Origin: Siderastrea siderea
Taxonomy: Eukaryota; Cnidaria; Anthozoa; Scleractinia; Rhizangiidae
Assembly: GCA_964030785.1 (NCBI GenBank)
Contig: OZ034977.1
Coordinates: 29,198,652 to 29,262,651, forward strand
Length of the DNA: 64,000 nt
Direction: 5' to 3'
A model generated the notes under the pieces. That model ran no database searches and was not told the DNA's origin. It was given only the letters and a program-made list of their open reading frames with translations. The position numbers and the translations under genes are program-made. Each line of letters opens with the position of its first letter. The stretch's first letter is position 1. This document shows, one piece after another, positions 46,387 through 58,491 of the stretch.

Positions 46387-46827
46387 CTGAGTAAACATTT
46401 GCTGAGTTTCGAGAGGTAGTCAAAAGGCGTACAATTTGAAATGTTTACCGTTAATAGAAATTTCTAAAGCGAGTATTTGTTAGTTTTGTCTTGGTTGATC
46501 TAATTTATCCAGTGAATTTATCGTAATACACTTCCCTTTGTTTGAACACGACAGTTGCTTATTAATTAGACAGCCAAGTAAGGATGAGTTCAAAGCGAAA
46601 CGTTAGCAATTTGAGGCCAAAACAAAATTTTAAAATGCCAATAGACTGTATCTTTCACAAATAAACAAACGCCATATGCACCTCTGTTTTACAATATTCT
46701 TTTATTCACAAATCCCTCGGGTTTTTCTACCACATACTCACGTCGTACTAAATCAATAATGAAAACTGACTTTGCCACTTATTTCACACAACTTCCTCTG
46801 CTTCAGAGCACGTTTCGTAGCTCTTAC

Positions 46828-46930
46828 CAGTCTAAATTTGTAGTACGGCATTCATCGTCTTCTGGTGGATGTACGATGTCTTCCACCTCTTCGCCCGACG
46901 AAAACTCCGGCTCGAACTGGTAAGGCCTGA
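46828..46930 (-). CDS. P2RX7-C-like gene, acidic middle exon
   Basis: Encodes RPYQFEPEFSSGEEVEDIVH, then PPEDDECRTTNLDW. It ends at a good donor (GACTG/GTAAGA) and splices in phase to 46386. RPYxFEP is the signature preceding the cysteine domain in this family. The upstream junction is blurred by a TIR element starting at 46937; the simplest AG there is one base out of frame with the preceding exon. Confidence 0.6.
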
Positions 46931-46936
46931 TTAATG

Positions 46937-47398
46937 GTACGGGTCAAATCGAAGCTTCAACATCCCCCCGGGCATACCCCAGGCATTTGACTGTGCGTCG
47001 TCCCCAGGGAGGGAGTAATTTGAACGTTGTCTTTAAATGGTGGGGAATTTGAACCAGATTTATCTCTTGTTTTAGCGTAGTAAGCCCGTGAGTTTTTTCG
47101 GTTTTTGCAGGGTTTGACGGATTTCAAAGATAGAATTTCGCCTTTGTTAGTGAATAACTCTCTCATAAGGGTCTTTAAAAGAAGTTTGAAGGTGCCATTA
47201 CGGCATATCTCTCTCTGAAAAGCGTGAACAGTATTTGATTGAAGACGAAATTTGTCTTTGAGGAGAGGTATTTCAGTGCTAATTGGTGAGGCATTTGAAC
47301 GGCTTTTTTGCCACAAGGGGAGGGAATTTGAACAAGCCAATCTTCAAATAAAAGTCCAAATGCCCGGGGGGATGTTGCCGCTTCAATTTGACAGGTAC
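46937..47398. mobile_element. TIR element inside the P2RX7-C-like gene
   Basis: The ends GTACGGGTCAAATCGAAGCT and GGCAACATCCCCCCGGGCAT (read inward from the left and right, respectively) are part of a roughly 40-bp inverted repeat at both ends. About 460 bp separate the two halves of the gene. Frames inside show no recognised protein. Confidence 0.6.
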
Positions 47399-47408
47399 GT
47401 AAGCTTAC

Positions 47409-47520
47409 ATTTATGGGCTCATTGTCCCCACTCTCTTCGCCGTTAGAAAGACTCAGTTCATTAGAAATTGAACCAGTCTCCTCCTCATGAACGGAAGACG
47501 TATTATGGTCATAAAATATT
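47409..47520 (-). CDS. P2RX7-C-like gene, N-terminal acidic exon
   Basis: The minus strand reads YDHNTSSVHEEETGSISNEL, then SLSNGEESGDNEPIN up to a donor (GTAAGC). Acidic Ser/Glu-rich N-termini ending EPI(R)PY are usual before the RPYxFEP motif. The start codon is unclear; the frame stays open to about 47612 without a convincing ATG. Confidence 0.45.
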
Positions 47521-48064
47521 CCAAAATGAAAGTTAAATATTGGTCCGACAACACACAGACAACTCCTATCCAAGGCAAAAACAGTGAGCGTTGCATCGCT
47601 TCGCTTCTGCAATCACAATATGACGTCACATCCCAATCTGCTGACAGTTTCCACTACCACGGTACAAAACCAAGATGGCGGAGCCACCGGGTCTGAAGTT
47701 TTAGCGCGGATTTTTTGAACAATTGTGTTCCGTGAACACTTTTCATGGTTGGAAAAGTACTTAAAATTGTTTAAGATTTATTTAAAATTTCATCGAAATT
47801 AGGCTTTAGTTCCCCTTTAAAAAACCTGTCAATTGGTGGTTTGTTATTACAATGGGCATGTATATTGAGGACGTTGTTATTTTAGATACTGATGATAATT
47901 GTAAAAGGTTTGATATAAGGGGAACAAGGTCGCGGTGACAATAAAAAATTGCCGCAAGAGTCATCACTTATTGTCTCTTCTTGCTTGAGGTTAATTGCAC
48001 CTCATGTTATGTTCACAGTACTTCACAGTGCAACTTAGGTTGTTTGCTTATATTTTAAATTCAG

Positions 48065-48355
48065 GTATTGGGACTGTAGCATTTGATACTCGTCTGGGAT
48101 TGTATGAAGATCCTCCACCAAACGAAGCTCTGCAATTCATTGAGGAGGTTCAAAACTTCACCAATCTTTCCCACAAGCTGTTTTTCAGCATACCAAGCAG
48201 AATTGCTGGAAAATATATAGACACTCCAACATTCAAGAAGTTCCTCAAGTGTGGTGATGCCATATTAGATATCGGGCAAGGATTTGTTGACAAGACGATA
48301 AGGGAACTTAAAGAAATGACTGAAAAGGGCATTGATCCCTCTGATGGTACAAGAG
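48065..48355 (+). CDS. P450 exon A, copy 1 (central helices)
   Basis: The 291-bp exon between AAATTCAG and GTGAGT is phase 1 in and out. It encodes IGTVAFDTRLGLYEDPPPNE, then ALQFIEEVQNFTNLSHKLFF, IAGKYIDTPTFKKF and GFVDKTIRELKEMTEKGIDP. The (E)SIGTVAFDTRLG start and the FVDKxxxELKE helix are characteristic of mitochondrial-clan P450s (monooxygenases reduced by adrenodoxin). It covers roughly the E to H helices. The frame is intact. It splices in phase to exon B (AGAG plus TG gives Val). Differences from later copies: Asn (not Lys) in PPPNEAL and Ile (not Met) in KTIREL. Confidence 0.85.
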
Positions 48356-48885
48356 GTGAGTTTATTAGTACATGCATGCATTTATAAAGTGCAGATTCTG
48401 CATGTATAGTTGTTTAGATTTAGATCATGGGAAGGTGCACTTAAGTAGTGACAACGTTACCTGCGTGACAGGCGTTAAAATGGGAGGAAGAGAAGGAATT
48501 AGGAAGCACAGGGCATGTGTGTGGAAAACAGGGGAGGGAAAGGATCTGGGTTTCATACAGGGTCCCATGTTGAAGTCAAGGGTCCCATGACCAGGTTCCC
48601 ATGTCGTATAGCAATGTGTGCTTTCTCCAACATGAAAATTTGATATACGCTGAGATGGCAATATGTACATCAACAACTTCATTATACCTACAGTGCAACA
48701 CTGTTGCAGCACAAGTTGCAGGGAAAATGTTTTATTTTTGGAATTACTGACAGCATTATCAAACATCTACACCCTTTATCATTTCTTGTTGTATACACAA
48801 CTTAATGTTACTCAACATCTTCCGTCCAAATGGCCAAGACTTGGGCTAGTTCCCCATCTATCTGCTTTCCCAATCTCATGTCCCC

Positions 48886-49200
48886 ACGTCCCTACCTCCC
48901 TGATATCTCTTGTCCACGTTCCTCGATATCATGCCCCGCATCCCCTATCTCTTGACTCCACGTCCCTGACTTCCCTTCCCGGCATCGTTGATCACATCTC
49001 TCTTCCCGCATCTCTGATCTTCACGTCTTCGTGTTCCCCATCTTCATGACACCGTGTCGCAGATCTCACGTCCCCGCATCCCTGATCTCGGTTCCCCACC
49101 TCAGATCTCACGCCCATGCATCTGCGATCTCACCTTCCCGTCTCCTCGATGTCATGCCCCCACACATCCCCGCATCCCCTGTCCCCATCCCACTTTTAGC
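48886..49200 (+). repeat. pyrimidine-rich intronic block in each unit
   Basis: About 315 nt of the A-B intron is strongly C/T-biased on the coding strand, built from irregular repeats of words such as CACGTCCCT, CATCCCTGATCTC and TCCCCGCATCC. It ends in an AACAACGACAACAACAACAA tail. It recurs in every unit (about 52245, 55960, 59320 and 62682 onward). It could affect splicing or form non-B DNA; no function is shown by the sequence. Confidence 0.6.
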
Positions 49201-49537
49201 TGCAACCTTTAAAAACAACGACAACAACAACAATTGAGAGCCAAATTGAAACCTGTATGTTTATTCAATCAAATTATCAGGACCGAGGAAAACACTTGGA
49301 ACTTTTTTAATTTGTAATTCTTCCATGGCTTTGGAAGGAATTGGACAAACCGCCATTTACACTAAAGGAAGAAAACCTGGCGTTTTCATGGAGAATAATA
49401 CTTTAACGTGTTCTTTGTACACCTGTATGTTTCGTTATAGTGGTCACATAGCATTTGATATAAAAGCCTTTTTAAGGCTAAAAAAGCTAATCTTAAGTAT
49501 GAGTCTTTTTCTGTTGATCTAAATTTAGTTGTTTCAG

Positions 49538-49626
49538 TGTTGACGTATTTACTGACAAGAGAAGAGCTAACTCCTGAAGAAATTAACGGTCATGCCATTG
49601 ATGTAGTAGCTGGTGGTGTTGACACA
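49538..49626 (+). CDS. P450 exon B, copy 1 (I-helix)
   Basis: The 89-bp exon between TTGTTTCAG and GTAAGT is phase 1 in and phase 0 out. It encodes LTYLLTREELTPEEINGHAI, then DVVAGGVDT. GGVDT plus the first Thr of exon C makes the I-helix oxygen-activation motif (A/G)Gx(D/E)T(T/S), here GGVDTT. The exon boundary falls between the two threonines. Copies 2-5 read TKEELTPEEVNG instead of TREELTPEEING. Confidence 0.85.
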
Positions 49627-50824
49627 GTAAGTGGAAGAGAATATAACTTCGTTGTTATACTTACAGCTACTGTAGAAGACAACTAAAAGAATAAATCTGA
49701 ACAAATTGTAAGAAAATTGAGAAAATTGAAAGCAAATACACTGCAATATTGTACTGGTCAACAGCTTTTCATTTGAATGTTCACACTTTAAGATATCATC
49801 CACAGATGCAAAGGTCAGGTCATTTTCGTTGGGTGTAACTTTGATTTAATTACTGCAAATTTTCACACTTCACACTTCACAACCACTCGGTGAGTGGCTC
49901 ACAGGTTAACTGTTACGGAGCAAAAAGCAATCTTGACAGAAAAACTGCCGTTTTGCACTTTACAATTCCACGCCACAAATTGCACCTCGCAGACAATACC
50001 ATACCCTACACGTATCCTACCAAACCAGACCTTACTACCCACCGATTAATTTTTCAGCGCACTCGGCCCGTCACTGGCAGAAACACATCGCGCGGAACAA
50101 ATTCGGACGGTGGGTGTCAGGCGATACCGTGCATTTTGATATCTGTAGTCCCTCGCCCGATTTGTTTTCGACCACAAAACAAACAAACAAGTCAAAGTTT
50201 GGGTCAAACTTGTTAATTGCTAATGAAAGAAAGAAATCGGTTTGCGGAAACCAGTGACGGTGAAATCACCTGCAATCACGACATGATGGCTTAATCAATG
50301 GCTTTTTTCCTTCTTCTTTAGCATGACAAAAGTGCGTTGTGAAAAGTAATCGGAGGCTTATAAAACTAAACCCCTTCCTGGCTTGCTAGTATATCGAACG
50401 GCAATGCCCTTGGTTGTCCTCGAAGCTTCGTTTCTTGTTTTCGGAGAATCTTTTAGCCTGGGGCATCATGCTCCTATATATCAGCCGCCGGCAGGGGGTT
50501 TATTTAATACTACATACCATACCATTGCATACCCCCCATACCAGGGCGAGGAAAATTCGAGAAATAAGCAAGTATTGTAAGCATTGCAATTTAAAGCTAA
50601 ACTAATTGTTCGTATTTTAAACTCTTGAGTAGCCTGTGACTGACAGGCTCCGTGGTGGGAAACTAAGCGCAAGTAAACTGGCAAGCAGATACATGTAGCG
50701 AGGTGTGGCTTGGGCCCCTTCACAGGCTCCCGTTAAATAACAGTAAGGTGTTGTTTACATCTCTTTGTGTGATCTGATCTTCATACATTTTGCCATTTTG
50801 CTTCGTTTTCTTTTGACCGTTTAG

Positions 50825-50991
50825 ACATCAAGTACTGTTCTATGGTTGTTGTATAATCTGGCAAGATTTCCACGTGTTCAAGAGAAGCTGTACCAAGAGG
50901 TAGATAGTGTTGTGAGAAAGGATGAAGACGTCACAGCTCGGAATCTCGCCAAACTGCCTTATCTGAAGGCTTGTCTGAAAGAGTCCATGAG
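50825..50991 (+). CDS. P450 exon C, copy 1 (J and K helices, ExxR)
   Basis: The 167-bp exon between GACCGTTTAG and GTGAAA is phase 0 in and phase 2 out. It encodes TSSTVLWLLYNLARFPRVQE, then KLYQEVDSVVRKDEDVTARN, LAKLPYLKACLKESM and the first two bases (AG) of the next codon. That codon is the arginine of the K-helix ExxR motif (ESMR), so the intron splits the invariant Arg. The expected downstream exons (PERF region and the heme loop FxxGxRxCxG) are not in the window. Confidence 0.85.
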
Positions 50992-51419
50992 GTGAAACGT
51001 TATACAAGTGCTTCAGACTTTGTATGATTTTCACATTGTCAGATTCTTCCACTCAAAAAAATTGGATATGCTAGTTAACCATTTAATTTCTAGCTCTATT
51101 TTTTTTTCATGCTTGGAAAAGTACTTAAAATTGTTTAAGATTTATTTAAAATTTCATCGAAATTAGGCTTTAGTTCCCCTTTAAAAAAACCTGTCAATTG
51201 GTGGTTTGTTATTACAATGCGCCTGTTTATTGAGGAAGTTGTTATTTTAGACACTGATGATAATTGTGAAAGGGGAACATATGGTCGCGGTGACAATAAA
51301 AAATTGCCGCAAGAGTCATCACTTATTGTCTCTTCTTGCTTGAGGTTAATTGCACCTCATGTTATGTTCACAGTACTTCACAGTGCAACTAAGGTTGTTT
51401 GTTTATATTTTAAATTCAG

Positions 51420-54345
51420 GTATTGGGACTGTAGCATTTGATACTCGTCTGGGATTGTATGAAGATCCTCCACCAAACGAAGCTCTGCAATTAATGAGGA
51501 GGTTCAAAACTTCACCAATCTTTCCAACAAGCTGTTTTTCAGCATACCAAGCAGAATTGCTGGAAAATATATAGACACTCCAACATTCAAGAAGTTCCTC
51601 AAGTGTGGTGATGCCATATTAGATATCGGGCAAGGATTTGTTGACAAGACGATGAGGGAACTTAAAGAAATGACTGAAAAGGGCATTGATCCCTCTGATG
51701 GCACAAGAGGTGAGTTTATTAGTACATGCATGCATTTATAAAGTGCAGATTCTGCACGTATAGTTGTTTAGATTTAGATCATGGGAAGGTGCACTTAAGT
51801 AGTGACAACGTTACCTGCGTGACAGGCGCTAAAATGGGAGGAAGAGAAGGAATTAGGAAGCACAGGGCATGTGTGTGGAAAACAGGGGAGGGAAAGGATC
51901 TGGGTTTCATACAGGGTCCCATGTTGAAGTCAAGGGTCCCATGACCAGGTTCCCATGTCGTATAGCAATGTGTGCTTTCTGCAACATGAAAATTTGATAT
52001 ACGCTGAGATGGCAATATGTACATCAACAACTTCATTATACTTACAGTGCAACACTGTTGCAGCACAAGTTGCAGGGAAAATGTTTTTTTTTTGGAATTA
52101 CTGACAGCATTATCAAACATCTACACCCTTTATCATTTCTTGTTGTATACACAACTTAATTGTTACTCAACATCTTCCGTCCAAATGGCCAAGACTTGGG
52201 CTAGTTCCCCATCTATCTGCTTTCCCAATCTCATGTCCCCACGTCCCTACCTCGCTGATATCTCCTGTCCACGTTCCTCGATATCATGCCCCGCATCCCC
52301 TATCTCTTGACTCCACGTCCCTGACTTCCCTTCCCGGCATCGTTGATCACATCTCTCTTCCCGCATCTCTGATCTTCACGTCTTCGTGTTCCCCATCTTC
52401 ATGACACCGTGTCGCAGATCTCACGTCCCCGCATCCCTGATCTCGGTTCCCCACCTCAGATCTCACGCCCATGCATCTGCGATCTCACCTTCCCGTCTCC
52501 TCGATGTCATGCCCCCACACATCCCCGCATCCCCTGTCCCCATCCCACTTTTAGCTGCAACCTTTAAAAACAACGACAACAACAACAATTGAGAGCCAAA
52601 TTGAAACCTGTATGTTTATTCAATCAAATTATCAGGACCGAGGAAAACACTTGGAACTTTTTTAATTTGTAATTCTTCCATGGCTTTGGAAGGAATTGGA
52701 CAAACCGCCATTTACACTAAAGGAAGAAAACCTGGCGTTTTCATGGAGAATAATATTTTAACGTGTTCTTTGTACACCTGTATGTTTCGTTATAGTGGTC
52801 ACATAGCATTTGATATAAAAGCCTTTTTAAGGCTAAAAAAGCTAATCTTAAGTATGAGTCTTTTTCTGTTGATCTAAATTTAGTTGTTTCAGTGTTGACG
52901 TATTTACTGACAAAAGAAGAGCTAACTCCTGAAGAAGTTAACGGTCATGCCATTGATGTAGTAGCTGGTGGTGTTGACACAGTAAGTGGAAGAGAATATA
53001 ACTTCGTTGTTATACTTACAGCTACTGTAGAAGACAACTAAAAGAATAAATCTGAACAAATTGTAAGAAAATTGAGAAAATTGAAAGCAAATACACTGCA
53101 ATATTGTACTGGTCAACAGCTTTTCATTTGAATGTTCACACTTTAAGATATCATCCACAGATGCAAAGGTCAGGTCATTTTCGTTGGGTGTAACTTTGAT
53201 TTAATTACTGCAAATTTTCACACTTCACACTTCACAACCACTCGGTGAGTAGCTCACAGGTTAACTGTTACGGAGCAAAAAGCAATCTTGACAGAAAAAC
53301 TGCCGTTTGCACTTTACAATTCCACGCCACAAATTGCACCTCGCAGACAATACCATACCCTACACGTATCCTACCAAACCAGATCTTACTACCCACCGAT
53401 TAATTTTTCAGCGCACTCGGCCCGTCACTGGCAGAAACACATCGCGCGGAACAAATTCGGACGGTGGGTGTCAGGCGATACCGTGCATTTTGATATCTGT
53501 AGTCCCTCGCCCGATTTGTTTTCGACCACAAAACAAACAAACAAGTCAAAGTTTGGGTCAAACTTGTTAATTGCTAATGGCAGAAAGAAATCGGTTTGCG
53601 GAAACCAGTGACGGTGAAATCACCTGCAATCACGACATGATGGCTTAATCAATGGCTTTTTTCCTTCTTCTTTAGCATGACAAAAGTGCGTTGTGAAAAG
53701 TAATCGGAGGCTTATAAAACTAAACCCCTTCCTGGCTTGCTAGTATATCGAACGGCAATGCCCTTGGTTGTCCTCGAAGCTTCGTTTCTTGTTTTCGGAG
53801 AATCTTTTAGCCTGGGGCATCATGCTCCTATATATCAGCCGCCGGCAGGGGGTTTATTTAATACTACATACCATACCATTGCATACCCCCCATACCAGGG
53901 CGAGGAAAATTCGAGAAATAAGCAAGTATTGTAAGCATTGCAATTTAAAGCTAAACTAATTGTTCGTATTTTAAACTCTTGAGTAGCCTGTGACTGACAG
54001 GCTCCGTGGTGGGAAACTAAGCGCAAGTAAACTGGCAAGCAGATACATGTAGCGAGGTGTGGCTTGGGCCCCTTCACAGGCTCCCGTTAAATAACAGTAA
54101 GGTGTTGTTTACATCTCTTTGTGTGATCTGATCTTCATACATTTTGCCATTTTGCTTCGTTTTCTTTTGACCGTTTAGACATCAAGTACTGTTCTATGGT
54201 TGCTGTATAATCTGGCAAGATTTCCACGTGTTCAAGAGAAGCTGTACCAAGAGGTAGATAGTGTTGTGAGAAAGGATGAAGACGTCACAGCTCGGAATCT
54301 CGCCAAACTGCCTTATCTGAAGGCTTGTCTGAAAGAGTCCATGAG
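51420..54345 (+). pseudogene. P450 exon set, copy 2, exon A frameshifted
   Basis: Exons A 51420-51709, B 52893-52981 and C 54179-54345. Exon A is 290 bp: a one-base loss near 51491 (GCAATTAATGAGG against GCAATTCATTGAGG in copy 1) shifts the frame after NEALQ and leads to an early stop. Exons B and C are intact with good splice sites and keep the ExxR Arg. If exon A of this unit were used the product would be truncated, so it is a pseudo-copy unless exon A is skipped. Confidence 0.85.
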
Positions 54346-54773
54346 GTGAAACGTTATACAAGTGCTTCAGACTTTGTATGATTTTCACATTGTCAGATTC
54401 TTCCACTCAAAAAAATTGGATATGCTAGTTAACCATTTAATTTCTAGCTCTATTTTTTTTTCATGCTTGGAAAAGTACTTAAAATTGTTTAAGATTTATT
54501 TAAAATTTCATCGTAATTAGGCTTTAGTTCCCCTTTAAAATAACCTGTCAATTGGTGGTTTGTTATTACAATGGGCCTGTATATTGAGGAAGTTGTTATT
54601 TTAGATACTGATGATAATTGTGAAAGGGGAACATATGGTCGCGGTGACAATAAAAAATTGCCGCAAGAGTCATCACTTATTGTCTCTTCTTGCTTGAGGT
54701 TAATTGCACCTCATGTTATGTTCACAGTACTTCACAGTGCAACTAAGGTTGTTTGTTTATATTTTAAATTCAG

Positions 54774-57700
54774 GTATTGGGACTGTAGCATTTGATACTC
54801 GTCTGGGATTGTATGAAGATCCTCCACCAAAGGAAGCTCTGCAATTCATTGAGGAGGTTCAAAACTTCACCAATCTTTCCCACAAGCTGTTTTTCAGCAT
54901 ACCAAGCAGAATTGCTGGAAAATATATAGACACTCCAACATTCAAGAAGTTCCTCAAGTGTGGTGATGCCATATTAGATATCGGGCAAGGATTTGTTGAC
55001 AAGACGATGAGGGAACTTAAAGAAATGACTGAAAAGGGCATTGATCCCTCTGATGGCACAAGAGGTGAGTTTATTAGTACATGCATGCATTTATAAAGTG
55101 CAGATTCTGCACGTATAGTTGTTTAGATTTAGATCATGGGAAGGTGCACTTAAGTAGTGACAACGTTACCTGCGTGACAGGCGCTAAAATGGGAGGAAGA
55201 GAAGGAATTAGGAAGCACAGGGCATGTGTGTGGAAAACAGGGGAGGGAAAGGATCTGGGTTTCATACAGGGTCCCATGTTGAAGTCAAGGGTCCCATGAC
55301 CAGGTTCCCATGTCGTATAGCAATGTGTGCTTTCTGCAACATGAAAATTTGATATACGCTGAGATGGCAATATGTACATCAACAACTTCATTATACTTGT
55401 GCTGCAACACTGTTGCAGCACAAGTTGCAGGGAAAATGGTTTTATTTTTGGAATTACTGACAGCATTATCAAACATCTACACCCTTTATCATTTCTTGTT
55501 GTATACACAACTTAATGTTACTCAACATCTTCCGTCCAAATGGCCAAGACTTGGGCTAGTTCCCCATCTATCTGCTTTCCCAATCTCATGTCCCCAGGGG
55601 AAATGCAGGGAAAATGGTTTTATTTTTGGAATTACTGACAGCATTATCAAACATCTACACCCTTTATCATTTCTTGTTGTATACACAACTTAATGTTACT
55701 CAACATCTTCCGTCCAAATGGCCAAGACTTGGGCTAGTTCCCCATCTATCTGCTTTCCCAATCTCATGTCCCCAGGGGAAATGCAAGGAAAATGGTTTTA
55801 TTTTTGGAATTACTGACAGCATTATCAAACATCTACACCCTTTATCATTTCTTGTTGTATACACAACTTAATGTTACTCAACATCTTCCGTCCAAATGGC
55901 CAAGACTTGGGCTAGTTCCCCATCTATCTGCTTTCCCAATCTCATGTCCCCACGTCCCTACCTCCCTGATATCTCTTGTCCACGTTCCTCGATATCATGC
56001 CCCGCATCCCCTATCTCTTGACTCCACGTCCCTGACTTCCCTTCCCGGCATCGTTGATCACATCTCTCGTCCCGCATCTCTGATCTTCACGTCTTCGTGT
56101 TCCCCATCTTCATGACACCGTGTCGCAGATCTCACGTCCTCGCATCCCTGATCTCGGTTCCCCACCTCAGATCTCACGCCCATGCATCTGCGATCTCACC
56201 TTCCCGTCTCCTCGATGTCATGCTCCCACACATCCCCGCATCCCCTGTCCCCATCCCACTTTTAGCTGCAACCTTTAAAAACAACGACAACAACAACAAT
56301 TGAGAGCCAAATTGAAACCTGTATGTTTATTCAATCAAATTATCAGGACCGAGGAAAACACTTGGAACTTTTTTAATTTGTAATTCTTCCATGGCTTTGG
56401 AAGGAATTGGACAAACCGCCATTTACACTAAAGGGAGAAAACCTGGCGTTTTCATGGAGAATAATATTTTAACGTGTTCTTTGTACACCTGTATGTTTCG
56501 TTATAGTGGTCACATAGCATTTGATATAAAAGCCTTTTTAAGGCTAAAAAAGCTAATCTTAAGTATGAGTCTTTTTCTGTTGATCTAAATTTAGTTGTTT
56601 CAGTGTTGACGTATTTACTGACAAAAGAAGAGCTAACTCCTGAAGAAGTTAACGGTCATGCCATTGATGTAGTAGCTGGTGGTGTTGACACAGTAAGTGG
56701 AAGAGAATATAACTTCGTTGTTATACTTACAGCTACTGTAGAAGACAACTAAAAGAATAAATCTGAACAAATTGTAAGAAAATTGAGAAAATTGAAAGCA
56801 AATACACTGCAATATTGTACTGGTCAACAGCTTTTCATTTGAATGTTCACACTTTAAGATATCATCCACAGATGCAAAGGTCAGGTCATTTTCGTTGGGT
56901 GTAACTTTGATTTAATTACTGCAAATTTTCACACTTCACACTTCACAACCACTCGGTGAGTGGCTCACAGGTTAACTGTTACGGAGCAAAAAGCAATCTT
57001 GACAGAAAAACTGCCGTTTGCACTTTACAATTCCACGCCACAAATTGCACCTCGCAGACAATACCATACCCTACACGTATCCTACCAAACCAGACCTTAC
57101 TACCCACCGATTAATTTTTCAGCGCACTCGGCCCGTCACTGGCAGAAACACATCGCGCGGAACAAATTCGGACGGTGGGTGTCAGGCGATACCGTGCATT
57201 TTGATATCTGTAGTCCCTCGCCCGATTTGTTTTCGACCACAAAACAAACAAACAAGTCAAAGTTTGGGTCAAACTTGTTAATTGCTAATGGCAGAAAGAA
57301 ATCGGTTTGCGGAAACCAGTGACGGTGAAATCACCTGCAATCACGACATGATGGCTTAATCAATGGCTTTTTTCCTTCTTCTTTAGCATGACAAAAGTGC
57401 GTTGTGAAAAGTAATCGGAGGCTTATAAAACTAAACCCCTTCCTGGCTTGCTAGTATATCGAACGGCAATGCCCTTGGTTGTCCTCGAAGCTTCGTTTCT
57501 TGTTTTCGGAGAATCTTTTAGCCTGGGGCATCATGCTCCTATATATCAGCCGCCGGCAGGGGGTTTATTTAATACTACATACCATACCATTGCATACCCC
57601 CCATACCAGGGCGAGGAAAATTCGAGAAATAAGCAAGTATTGTAAGCATTGCAATTTAAAGCTAAACTAATTGTTCGTATTTTAAACTCTTGAGTAGCCT

Positions 57701-58062
57701 GTGACTGACAGGCTCCGTGGTGGGAAATTAAGCGCAAGTAAACTGGCAAGCAGATACATGTAGCGAGGTGTGGCTTGGGCCCCTTCACAGGCTCCCGTTA
57801 AATAACAGTGCTAGTAAGGTGTTGTTTACATCTCTTTGTGTGATCTGATCTTCATACATTTTGCCATTTTGCTTCGTTTTCTTTTGACCGTTTAGACATC
57901 GAGTACTGTTCTATGGTTGTTGTATAATCTGGCAAGATTTCCACGTGTTCAAGAGAAGCTGTACCAAGAGGTAGATAGTGTTGTGAGAAAGGATGAAGAC
58001 GTCACAGCTCGGAATCTCGCCAAACTGCCTTATCTGAAGGCTTGTCTGAAAGAGTCCATGAA
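54774..58062 (+). CDS. P450 exon set, copy 3
   Basis: Exons A 54774-55064, B 56604-56692 and C 57896-58062. Exon A is intact (PPPKEAL, KTMREL). The A-B intron is enlarged by a 178-bp triplication. In exon C the last exonic base is A rather than G (ATGAA/GTGAAA), so the split codon becomes AAN instead of AGN. This replaces the ExxR arginine with Lys or Asn and weakens the donor consensus. The reading frame is otherwise open. Confidence 0.8.
55395..55425. repeat. perfect 15-bp palindrome unique to copy 3
   Basis: ACTTGTGCTGCAACA, one spacer base C, then TGTTGCAGCACAAGT. The other four units have TACTTACAGTGCAACA at the left arm, an imperfect partner of the same right arm. Copy 3 therefore looks like a quasipalindrome corrected to a perfect one. 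Confidence 0.85.
55427..55960 (+). repeat. 178-bp triplication in the A-B intron of copy 3
   Basis: GGAAAATGGTTTTATTTTTG begins at 55431, 55609 and 55787, an exact 178-bp period. The junctions read TGTCCCCAGGGGAAATGCA(G/A)GG. The segment is single-copy in the other units and accounts for the extra length of unit 3. Confidence 0.9.
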
Positions 58063-58491
58063 GTGAAACGTTATACAAGTGCTTCAGACTTTGTATGATT
58101 TTCACATTGTCAGATTCTTCCACTCAAAAAAATTGGATATGCTAGTTAACCATTTAATTTCTAGCTCTATTTTTTTTTTCATGCTTGGAAAAGTACTTAA
58201 AATTGTTTAAGATTTATTTAAAATTTCATCGAAATTAGGCTTTAGTTCCCCTTTAAAAAAACCTGTCAATTGGTGGTTTGTTATTACAATGGGCCTGTAT
58301 ATTGAGGAAGTTGTTATTTTAGATACTGATGATAATTGTGAAAGGGGAACATATGGTCGCGGTGACAATAAAAAATTGCCGCAAGAGTCATCACTTATTG
58401 TCTCTTCTTGCTTGAGGTTAATTGCACCTCATGTTATGTTCACAGTACTTCACAGTGCAACTAAGGTTGTTTGTTTATATTTTAAATTCAG

